Shown: positions 1 through 10,700 of the stretch, piece by piece
How the letters are laid out: every line of letters starts with the position of its first letter
Numbering within the stretch: the stretch's first letter is position 1
Assembly: GCA_033782935.1 (NCBI GenBank)
Contig: JAWQEG010000474.1
Span: 434,001 to 498,000 of the forward strand
Source of the DNA: Petrolisthes cinctipes
Lineage: Eukaryota > Arthropoda > Malacostraca > Decapoda > Porcellanidae
DNA length: 64,000 nt
Direction of reading: 5' to 3'
Made by a program: the position numbers and the translations under genes
Notes under the pieces: model-generated
What the model saw: the letters and a program-made list of their open reading frames with translations, nothing else
Told to the model about the DNA's origin: nothing
The model's database searches: none

Positions 1-1223
1 TTCAGTATGTTTTTGGCCTGTATTTTGAAAATACTCTAACACGGAGTAAGCATGTACAGATCGCTTCTGGGACCCCTAAATATCGAATTTTCGGGAGTTT
101 TAGGACTGAATTTGAGATATCGACTTTTTGGTACCTAAAAGATCGATTTTTAGCATGTTTTTAGCCTATATTTTGAAAATATTCTAGCACTGACTACGCA
201 TGTACAGATTGCTTCTGGGACCCCAAAATATTGAATTTTTGGGTGTTTTGAGCCTGAATTTGAGATATAAACGGATACAGAAGATACATGCACATATTGA
301 CTTTGGGCATCTAAAATATCGATTTTCAGCATGTTTTGGGCATGTATTTTGAAAATACTCAAACACGGAGTAGGCATGTACAGATCGCTTCTGGGACCCC
401 AAAATATCGAATTTTCGGGTGTTTTAAGCCTGAATTTGAGATATAAACGGGTACTGAAGATGCATGCACATATCGACTTTTGGGCACCTAAAAGATCGAT
501 TTTCAGTATGTTTTTTGCCTGTATTTTGTAAATACTCTAACACGGAGTAGGCATGTACAGATCGCTTCTGGGACCCCTGAATATCGAATTTTCGGGTGTT
601 TTTGGCCTTAATTTGAGATATCGACTTTTTGGCGCCTAAAATATCGATTTTTAGCATGTTTTTAGTCTATATTTTGAAAATATTCTAGCACTGAGTAGGC
701 ATGTACCGATTGCTTCTGGGACCCCAAAATATTGAATTTTCGGGTGTTTTGAGCCTGAATTTGAGATATAAACGTGTACAGAAGATACATGCACATATTG
801 ACTTTGGGCATCTAAAATATCGATTTTCAGCATATTTTGGGCATGTATTTTGAAAATACTCTAACAGGGAGTAAACATGTACAGATCGCTTCTGGGACCC
901 CAAAATATCGAATTTTCGGGTGTTTTGAGCCTGAATTTGAGATATAAACGGGTACTGAAGATGCATGCACATATCGACTTTTTGTCACCAAAAACATCGA
1001 TTTTGAGCATGTTTTTGGCCTGTATTTTGAAAATACTCTAACACGGAGTAGGCATGTACAGATCGCTTCTGGGACCCCTAAATATCGAATTTTCGGGTGT
1101 TTTGGGCCTTAATTTGAGATATCGACTTTTTGGCACCTAAAATATCGATTTTTAGCATGTTTTTAGCCTATATTTTGAAAATATTCTAGCACTGAGTAAG
1201 CATGTACAGATTGCTTCTGGGAC
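1..1223 (-). repeat. Satellite array, reverse-oriented block
   Basis: These are monomers of the same satellite as the rest of the window, but read on the minus strand: the sequence here is the reverse complement of the units that follow. Both monomer lengths are present; for example, the stretches around 110-125 and 605-635 lack the 29-bp segment and are short units, while those near 440-480 and 770-800 are long. The left edge is cut by the window, so the full length of the inverted block is unknown. No gene or other element interrupts it. Open frames on the minus strand here are the same frames that appear on the plus strand further right. Confidence 0.95.
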
Positions 1224-1232
1224 CTCAAAATA
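1224..1232. other. Orientation switch of the satellite array
   Basis: To the left the array reads on the minus strand, to the right on the plus strand. The change falls inside the tract ctcaaaat (1224-1231). This tract fits the minus-strand monomer (normally ccccaaaata) with one mismatch at 1225. It also fits the plus-strand monomer (ctcaaaatcgatgtttt) with one mismatch at 1232. The breakpoint therefore lies in a short stretch shared by both orientations. No foreign sequence is inserted at the junction. It could be a true inversion edge or a mis-join in the assembly. Confidence 0.9.
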
Positions 1233-4200
1233 GATGTTTTAGGTGCCCAAAAGTCGATATGTGCATGCATCTTCAGTACCCGTTTATATCTCAAATTCAG
1301 GCTCAAAACACCCGAAAATTCGATATTTAGGGGTCCCAGAATCGATCTGTACATGCCTACTCCGTGTTAGAGTATTTTCAAAATACATGCCCTAAACATG
1401 CTGAAAATCGATATTTTAGATGCCCAAAGTCAATATGTGCATGTATCTTCTGTACCCGTTTATATCTCAAATTCTGGCCCTAAACACCCAAAAATTCAAT
1501 ATTTTGGGGGTCCCAGAAGCAATCTGTACATGCCTACTCAGTGCTAGAATATTTTCAAAATATAGGCTAAAAACATGCTAAAAATCGATATTTTAGGTGC
1601 CAAAAAGTCGATATCTCAAAATAAGGCCCAAAACACCCGAAAATTCGATATTATGGGGTCCCAGAAGCGATCTGTACATGTCTACTCCGTCTTAGTGTAT
1701 TTTCAAAATACAGCCCCAAAACATGCTCAAAATCGATGTTTTAGGTGGCAAAAAGTCGATATGTGCATGCATCTTCAGTATCCGTTTATATCTCAAATTC
1801 AGGCTCATAACACCCGAAAATTCGATATTTAGGTGTCCTAGAAGCGATCTCTACATGCCTACTCAGTGCTAGAATGTTTTCAAAATATAGGCTCAAAACA
1901 TGCTCAAAATCGATATTTTAGGTGCCCAAAAGTCGATATGTGCATGCATCTTCTGTACTCGTTTATATCTCAAATTCAAGCTCAAAACACCCAAAAATTC
2001 GATATTTTGGGGGTCCCAGAAGCGATCTGTACATGCCTACTCAGTGCTGGAAAATTTTCAAATTATAGGCTCAAAACATGCTAAAAATCAATATTTTAGG
2101 TGCGTAAAGGCGATATCTCAAATTCAGGCCCAATTCACCCGAAAATTCGATATTTTGGGGTCCCAGAAGCGATCTGTACATACCTACTCCGGGTTAGAGT
2201 GTTTTCAAAATACAGGCCCAAAACATGCTCAAAATCGATCTTTTAGGTGCCCAAAAGTCGATATGTGCATGCATCTTCAGTACCCGTTTATATCTCAAAT
2301 TCAGGCTCAAAACACCCGAAAAATCAATATTTTGGGGTCCCAGAAGCAATCTGTACATGCCTACTCAGTGTTAGAGTATTTTCAAAATAAAGGCTCAAAA
2401 CATGCTGAAAATCGATATTTTAGATGCCCAAAGTCAATATGTGCATTTATCTTCTGTACCCATTTATATCTCAAATTCAGGCTCAAAACACCCGAAAATT
2501 CAATATTTTGGGGTCCCAGAAGCAATCTGTACATGCCTACTCAGTGCTAGAATATTTTCAAAATATTGGCTAAAAACATGCTAAAAATCGATCTTTTAGG
2601 TGCCAAAAAGTCGATATCTCAAATTCAGTCCCAAAACACCCGAAAATTCGATATTTATGGTTCCCAGAAGGGATCTGTACATGCCTACTCCGTGTTAAAG
2701 TATTTTCAAAATACAGGCCAAAAACATAATGAAAATCGATCTTTTAGGTGCCGAAAAGTCGATATGTGCATGCATCTTCTGTACCCGTTTATATCTCAAA
2801 TTTTGGTCCAAAACACCGGAAAATTCGATATTTTGGGGTCCCAGAAGCGATCAGTAAATGCCTACTCAGTTCTAGAATGTTTTCAAAATATTGGCTCAAA
2901 ACATGCTCAAAATCGATATTTTAGGTGCCCATAAGTCGATATGTGCATGCATCTTCTGTACTCGTTTATATCTCAAATTCTGGCTCAAAACACCCGAAAA
3001 TTCGATATTTTGGGGTCCCAGAAGCGATCTGTACATGCCTACTCAGTGCTAGAATATTTTCAAAATATAGGCTAAAAACATGCTACAAATCGATCTTTTA
3101 GGTGCCAAAAAGTCGATATCTCTAATTCAGTCCCAAAACACCCGAAAATTCGATATTTTGGGGTCCCAGAAGCGATCTGTACATGCCTACTCCGTGTTAG
3201 AGTATTTTCAAAATACAGGCCAAAAACATACTGAAAATCGATCTTTTAGGTGCCCAAAAGTTGATATGTGCATGCATCTTCAGTACCCGTTTATATCTCA
3301 AATTCAGGCTCAAAACACCCGAAAAATCAATATTTTGGCGTCCCAGAAGCAATCTGTACATGCCTACTCAGTGTTAGAGTATTTTCAAAATAAAGGCCCA
3401 AAACATGCTGAAAATCGATATTTTAGATGCCCAAAGTCAATATGTGCATGTATCTTCTGTACCCGTTTATATCTCAAATTAAGGCTCAAAACACCCGAAA
3501 ATTCAATATTTTGGGGTTCCAGAAGCAATCTGTACATGCCTACTCAGTGCAAGAATATTTTCAAAATATAGGCTAAAAACATGCTAAAAATCGATCTTTT
3601 TGGTGCCAAAAAGTCGATATCTCAAATTCAGTCCCAAAACACCCGAAAAATTCGATATTTAGGGGTCTCAGAAGCGATCTGTACATGCCTACTCCGTTTT
3701 AGAGTATTTTCAAAATACAGGCCAAAAACATACTGAAGATCGATCTTTTAGGTGCCCAAAAGTCGATATGTGCATGCATCTTCTGTACCCGTTTATATCT
3801 CAAATTCTGGCCCTAAACACCCAAAAATTCGATATTTTGGGGTCCCAGAAGCGATCTATACATGCCTACTTCGTGTTAGAGTATTTTCAAAATTCAGGCC
3901 CAAAACATGCTGAAAATCGATATTTTTGGTGCCCAAAGTCAATATGTGTATGCATCTTCTATAGTCGTTTATATCTCAAATTCAGGCTCAAAAAGCTCGA
4001 AAATTCGATATTTTGGGGTCCCAGAAGCGATCTGTAAATGCCTACTCATTGCTAGAATGTTTTCAAAATATAGGCTCAAAACATGCTCAAAATCGATATT
4101 TTAGGTGCCCAAAAGTCGATATGTGCATGCATCTTCTGTACTCGTTTATATTTGAAATTCAGGCTCAAAACACCCGAAAACTCGATATTTTGGGGTCCCA

Positions 4201-4488
4201 GAAGCGATCTGTACATGCCTACTCAGTGCTAGAATATTTTCAAAATATAGGCTCAAAACATGCTAAAAATCGATCTTTTAGGTGCCAAAAAGTCGATATC
4301 TCAAATTCAGTCCCAAAACACCCGAAAATTCGATATTTAGGGGTCCCAGAAGCGATCTATACATGTCTACTCCGTGTTAGATTATTTTCAAAATACAGGC
4401 CAAAAACATACTGAAAATCGATCTCTTTTGTGCCCAAAAGTCGATATGTGCATGCATTTCCTGTACCCGTTTATATCTCAAATTTTGT
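1233..4488 (+). repeat. Array segment of mixed, diverged monomers
   Basis: Long and short monomers in irregular order. Scattered single-base differences are more frequent here than in the 31-55 kb part. Starting near 1503, the first two or three monomers repeat the order seen on the other side of the orientation switch (class II dyad, short unit, class I dyad, long unit); then the two sides diverge. No gene and no unrelated sequence. Confidence 0.85.
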
Positions 4489-4500
4489 CCCTAAACACCC

Positions 4501-4648
4501 GAAAATTTAATATTTTGGGGTCCCAGAAGCAATCTGTACATGCCTACTCAGTGCTAGAATATTTTCAAAATATAAGCTAAAAACATGCTAAAAATCGATA
4601 TTTTAGGTGCCCAAAAGTCGATATCTCAAATTAAGGCCCAAAACACCC
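4501..4648 (+). repeat. Reference short monomer (S, 148 bp)
   Basis: The first half is full length (4501-4589, 89 bp) and the second half is 59 bp (4590-4648). Where long units read gtcgatat, then 29 bp, then ctcaaatt, this one reads gtcgatatctcaaatt directly (from 4617). The loss of 29 bp between two atat copies explains the length exactly. Short units follow mostly, though not always, after a first half of the ctcagtgctag / atattttcaaaatat class. A sister type reads ggtgcgtaaaggcgatatctc at the same place (for example near 5785 and 10090). Confidence 0.92.
4559..4573 (+). other. AT-rich dyad, class II (atatttt-c-aaaatat)
   Basis: The same dyad as class I, but the outer pair is a..t instead of g..c, so the inverted repeat is still perfect. 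It is preceded by ctcagtgctaga. The second half that follows is usually of the short type. Confidence 0.8.
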
Positions 4649-5059
4649 GAAAATTCGATATTTAGGGGTCCCAGAAGCGATCTGTACATGCTTACTCCGT
4701 GTTAGAGTATTTTCAAAATACAGGCCAAAAACATGCTCAAAATCGATGTTTTAGGTGCCAAAAAGTCGATATGTGCATGCATCTTCAGTACCCGTTTATA
4801 TCTCAAATTCAAGCTCAAAACACCCGAAAATTCGATATTTAGGGGTCCCAGAAGCGATCTGTACATGCCTACTCCGTGTTAGAGTATTTTAAAATAAAAG
4901 GCCCAAAACATGCTGAAAATCGATATTTTAGATGCCCAAAGTCAATATGTGCATGTATCTTCTGTACCCGTTTATATCTCAAATTCTGGCACTAAAGACC
5001 CGAAAATTCGATATTTTTGGGTCCCAGAAGCGATCGGTACATGCCTACTCAGTGCTAGA

Positions 5060-5074
5060 ATGTTTTCAAAATAT
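5060..5074 (+). other. Dyad class III (atgtttt-c-aaaatat), one mismatch
   Basis: This differs from class II by a to g at the third base of the left arm, which breaks one pair of the inverted repeat. It is preceded by ctcagtgctaga and normally followed by a long second half. It is common in the left 30 kb and also occurs at the right end (for example near 63145). Confidence 0.7.
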
Positions 5075-5384
5075 AGGCTCAAAACATGCTCAAAATCGAT
5101 ATTTTCGGTGCCCAAAAGTCGATATGTGCATGCATCTTCTTTACTCGTTTATATCTCAAATTCAAGCTCAAAACACCCGAAAATTTGATATTTTGGGGTC
5201 CCAGAAGCGATCTGTACATGCCTACTCAGTGCTAGAATATTTTCAAAATATAGGCTAAAAACATGCTTAAAATCGATATTTGAGGTGCCAAAGAGTCGGT
5301 ATCTCAAATTCAGTCCCAAAACACCCGAAACTTCGATATTTAGGGGTCCCAGAAGCGATATGTACATGCCTACTTCGTGTTAGA

Positions 5385-5399
5385 GTATTTTCAAAATTC
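5385..5399 (+). other. Dyad class IV (gtatttt-c-aaaattc), one mismatch
   Basis: The right arm ends ttc instead of tac, so one pair is lost. It is usually found after tacttcgtg or tactccgtg and before caggcccaaaacatgctgaaaatcg, followed by a second half with tttttggtg. It marks a minor monomer subfamily seen at about 3.9, 5.4, 7.0, 9.2, 19.9, 57.6, 58.6, 61.3 and 63.0 kb. Confidence 0.65.
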
Positions 5400-6139
5400 A
5401 GGCCCAAAACATGCTGAAAATCGTTATTTTTGGTGCCCAAACTCAATATGTGTATGCATCTTCTATAGTCGTTTATATCTCAAATTAAGGCTCAAAACAC
5501 CCGAAAATTCGATATTTTGGGGTCCCAGAAGCGATCTGTACATGCCTACTCAGTGCTAGAATGTTTTCAAAATATAGGCTCAAAACATGCTCAAAATCGA
5601 TATTTTAGGTGCCCAAAAGTCGATATGTGCATGCATCTTCTGTACTCGTTTATATTTCAAATTCAGGCTCAAAACACCCGAAAATTCGATATTTTGGGGT
5701 CCCAGAAGCGATCTGTACATACCTACTCAGTGCTAGAATATTTTCAAAATATAGGCTCAAAACATGCTAAAAATCGATATTTTAGGTGCGTAAAGGCGAT
5801 ATTTCAAATTCAGGCCTAAAACACATGAAAATTCGATATTATGGGGTCCCTGAAGCAATCTGTACATGCCTACTCAGTGCTAGAATATTTTCAAAATATA
5901 GGCTAAAAACATGCTAAAAATCGATCTTTTAGGTGCCAAAAAGTCGATATCTCAAATTCAGTCCCAAAACACCCGAAAATTCGATATTTAGGGGTCCCAG
6001 AAGCGATCTGTACATGTCTACTCCGTGTTAGAGTATTTTCAAAATAGAGGCCAAAAACATACTGAAAATCGATCTCTATGGTGCCCAAAAGTCGATATGT
6101 GCATGAATCTTCTGTACCCGTTTATATCTCAAATTTTGG

Positions 6140-7790
6140 CCCTAAACACCCGAAAATTTAATATTTTGGGGTCCCAGAAGCAATCTGTACATGCCTACTC
6201 AGTGCTAGAATATTTTCAAAATATAAGCTAAAAACATGCTAAAAATCGATATTTTAGGTGCCCAAAAGTCGATATCTCAAATTAAGGCCCAAAACACCCG
6301 AAAATTCGATATTTAGGGGTCCCAGAAGCGATCTGTACATGCTTACTCCGTGTTAGAGTATTTTCAAAATACAGGCCAAAAACATGCTCAAAATCGATGT
6401 TTTAGGTGCCAAAAAGTCGATATGTGCATGCATCTTCAGTACCCGTTTATATCTCAAATTCAAGCTCAAAACACCCGAAAATTCGATATTTAGGGGTCCC
6501 AGAAGCGATCTGTACATGCCTACTCCGTGTTAGAGTATTTTAAAATAAAAGGCCCAAAACATGCTGAAAATCGATATTTTAGATGCCCAAAGTCAATATG
6601 TGCATGTATCTTCTGTACCCGTTTATATCTCAAATTCTGGCACTAAAGACCCGAAAATTCGATATTTTTGGGTCCCAGAAGCGATCGGTACATGCCTACT
6701 CAGTGCTAGAATGTTTTCAAAATATAGGCTCAAAACATGCTCAAAATCGATATTTTCGGTGCCCAAAAGTCGATATGTGCATGCATCTTCTTTACTCGTT
6801 TATATCTCAAATTCAAGCTCAAAACACCCGAAAATTTGATATTTTGGGGTCCCAGAAGCGATCTGTACATGCCTACTCAGTGCTAGAATATTTTCAAAAT
6901 ATAGGCTAAAAACATGCTTAAAATCGATATTTGAGGTGCCAAAGAGTCGGTATCTCAAATTCAGTCCCAAAACACCCGAAACTTCGATATTTAGGGGTCC
7001 CAGAAGCGATATGTACATGCCTACTTCGTGTTAGAGTATTTTCAAAATTCAGGCCCAAAACATGCTGAAAATCGTTATTTTTGGTGCCCAAACTCAATAT
7101 GTGTATGCATCTTCTATAGTCGTTTATATCTCAAATTAAGGCTCAAAACACCCGAAAATTCGATATTTTGGGGTCCCAGAAGCGATCTGTACATGCCTAC
7201 TCAGTGCTAGAATGTTTTCAAAATATAGGCTCAAAACATGCTCAAAATCGATATTTTAGGTGCCCAAAAGTCGATATGTGCATGCATCTTCTGTACTCGT
7301 TTATATTTCAAATTCAGGCTCAAAACACCCGAAAATTCGATATTTTGGGGTCCCAGAAGCGATCTGTACATACCTACTCAGTGCTAGAATATTTTCAAAA
7401 TATAGGCTCAAAACATGCTAAAAATCGATATTTTAGGTGCGTAAAGGCGATATTTCAAATTCAGGCCTAAAACACATGAAAATTCGATATTATGGGGTCC
7501 CTGAAGCAATCTGTACATGCCTACTCAGTGCTAGAATATTTTCAAAATATAGGCTAAAAACATGCTAAAAATCGATCTTTTAGGTGCCAAAAAGTCGATA
7601 TCTCAAATTCAGTCCCAAAACACCCGAAAATTCGATATTTAGGGGTCCCAGAAGCGATCTGTACATGTCTACTCCGTGTTAGAGTATTTTCAAAATAGAG
7701 GCCAAAAACATACTGAAAATCGATCTCTATGGTGCCCAAAAGTCGATATGTGCATGAATCTTCTGTACCCGTTTATATCTCAAATTTTGG
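6140..7790 (+). repeat. 1651-bp higher-order repeat, copy 2
   Basis: Second copy of the ten-monomer unit. The identity with copy 1 runs 121 bp further, to 7911, and stops at c/t at 6261 versus 7912. The shared stretch is therefore 1772 bp at offset 1651, as expected for unequal exchange between misaligned sister arrays within a homologous tract. Confidence 0.9.
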
Positions 7791-10700
7791 CCCTAAACAC
7801 CCGAAAATTTAATATTTTGGGGTCCCAGAAGCAATCTGTACATGCCTACTCAGTGCTAGAATATTTTCAAAATATAAGCTAAAAACATGCTAAAAATCGA
7901 TATTTTAGGTGTCAAAAAGTCGATATCTCAAATTAAAGCCCAAAACACCCGATAATTCGATATTTAGTGGTCCCAGAAGCGATCTGTACATGCCTACTCC
8001 GTGTTAGAGTATTTTCTAAATACAGGCCAAAAACATGCTCAAAATCGATGTTTTAGGTGCCAAAAAGTCGATATGTGCATGCATCTTCAGTACCCGTTTA
8101 TATCTCAAATTCAGGCTCAAAACACCCGAAAATTCGATATTTTGGGGTCCCAGAAGCGATCTGTACATGCCTACTCTGTGTTAGAGTATTTTCAAAATAC
8201 ATGCCCAAAACATGCTAAAAATCGATATTATAGATGCCCAAAGTCAATATGTGCATATATATTCTGTACCCGTTTATATCTCAAATTCAGGCTCAAAACA
8301 CCTGAAAATTCAATATTTTGGGGTCCCAGAAGCAATCTGTATATGCCTAATCAGTGCTAGAATATTTTCAAAATATAGGCTAAAAACATGCTAAAAATCG
8401 ATATTTTAGGTGCCAAAAAGTCTATATCTCAAACTAAGGCCCAAAACACCCGAAAATTCGATATTTTGGGGTCCCAGAAGCGATCTCTACATGCCTACTC
8501 AGTGCTAGAATGTTTTCAAAATATAGGCTCAAAACATGCTCAAAATAGATATTTTAGGTGCCCAAAAGTCGATATGTGTATGCATCTTTTGTACTCGTTT
8601 ATATCTCAAATTCAAGCTCAAAACACCCGAATATTCGATATTTTGGGGTCCCAGAAGCGATCTGTACATGCCTACTCAGTGCTAGAATATTTTCAAATTA
8701 TAGGCTCAAAATATGCTAAAAATCGATCTTTTAGGTGCCAAAAAGTCGATATCTCAAATTCAGTCCCAAAACACCTGAAAATTCGATATTTAGGGGTCCC
8801 AGAAGCGATCTGTACATGCCTACTCCGTGTTAGAGTATTTTCAAAATACAGGCCATAAACATACTGAAAATCGATCTTTTAGGTGCCCAAAAGTCGATAT
8901 GTGCATGCATCTTCAGTATCCGTTTATATCTCAAATTCAGGCTCAAAAAGCCCGAAAATTTAATATTTAGGGGTCCCAGAAGCGATCTGTACATGCCTAC
9001 TCCGTGTTAGAGTATTTTAAAAAAACAGGCCAAAAACATACTGAAAATCGATCTTTTAGGTGCCCAAAAGTCGATATGTGCATGCATCTTCTGTACCCGT
9101 TTATATCTTAAATTCTGGCCCTAAACACCCGAAAATTCGATATTTTGGGGTCCCAGAAGCGATCTGTACATGTCTACTTCGTGTTAGAGTATTTTCAAAA
9201 TTCAGGCCCAAAATAAGCTAAAAATCGATATTTTTGGTGCCCAAAGTTAATATGTGTATGCATCTTCTATACTCGTTTATATCTCAAATTCAGGCTCAAA
9301 ATACCCGAAAATTCGATATTTTGGGGACCCAGAAGCGATCTGTACATACCTACTCAGTGCTAGAATGTTTTCAAAATATAGGCTCAAAACATGCTAAAAA
9401 TCGATATTTTAGGTGCCCAAAATTCGATATGTGCATGCATCTTCTGTACTCGTTTATATCTCAAATTCTGGCTCAAAATACCCGAAAATTCGATATTATG
9501 GGGTCCCAGAAGCGATCTGTACATACCTACTCCGTGTTAGAGTATTTTCAAAATACATGCCCAAAACATGTTAAAAATCGATATTTTAGGTGCCAAAAAG
9601 TCGATATCTCAAAATAAGGCCCAAAACACCCGAAAATTCGATATTTAGGGGTCCCAGAAGCAATCTCTACATGCCTACTCAGTGCTAGAATGTTTTCAAA
9701 AAATAGGCTCAAAACATGATCAAAATCGATATTTTAGGTGCCCAAAAGTCGATATGTGCATGCATCATCTGTACTCGTTTATATCTCAAATTCCAGCTTA
9801 AAACACACGAAAATTCGATATTTTGGGGTCCCAGAAGCGATCTGTACATGCCTACTCCGAGTTAGAGTATTTTCAAAATACAGGCCAAAAACATGCTGAA
9901 AATAGATATTTTAGATGCCCAAAGTCAATATGTGCATGTATCTTCTGTACACGTGTATATCTCAAATTCTGGCTCAAAACGCCCGAAAATTCGATATTTT
10001 GGGGTCCCAGAAGCGAACTGTATGTGCCTACTCAGTGCTAGAATATTTTCAAAATATATGCTCAAAACATGCTAAAAATCGATATTTTAGGTGCGTAAAG
10101 GCGATATCTCAAATTCAGGCCCAAAACACCCGAAAATTCGATATTTTGGGGTCCCAGAAGCGATCTGTACATGCCTACTCCGTGTTAGAGTATTTTCAAA
10201 ATACGTGCCCAAAACATGCTGAAAATCGATATTTTAGATGCCCAAAGTCAATAAGTGCATGTATCTTCTGTACTCGTTTATATATCAAATTTCAAGCTTA
10301 AAACACCCGAAAATTCGATATTTTGGGGTCCCAGAAGCGATCTGAACATTCCTACTCAATGCTAGAATATTTTCAAATTATATGCTCAAAACATGCTAAA
10401 AATCGATATTTTAGGTGCGTAAAGGCGATATCTCAAATTCAGGCCCAAAACACCCGAAAATTCGATATTTCGGGGTCCCAGAAGCGATCTGTACATGCCT
10501 ACTCCGTGTTAGAGTATTTTCAAAATACAGGGCCAAAACATGCTCAAAATCGATGTTTTAGGTGCCCAAAAGTCGATATGTGCATGCATCTTCAGTACCC
10601 GTTTATATCTCAAATTCAGGCTCAAAACACCCGAAAATTCGATATTTTGGGGTCCCAGAAGCGATCTGTACATGTCTACTCCGTGTTAGAGTATTTTCAA

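Larger units (their letters stand above)
4489..6139 (+). repeat. 1651-bp higher-order repeat, copy 1 (ten monomers)
   Basis: This segment and the next one match at an offset of 1651 bp with no difference found in the stretches I compared, including rare private variants such as agtattttaaaataaaaggcc, gatatttgaggtgcc and aaactcaatatg. The match starts after a t/g difference at 4488 versus 6139. Ten monomers fit the length (six long plus four short). Near identity means a very recent duplication, or an assembly duplication. Confidence 0.9.
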
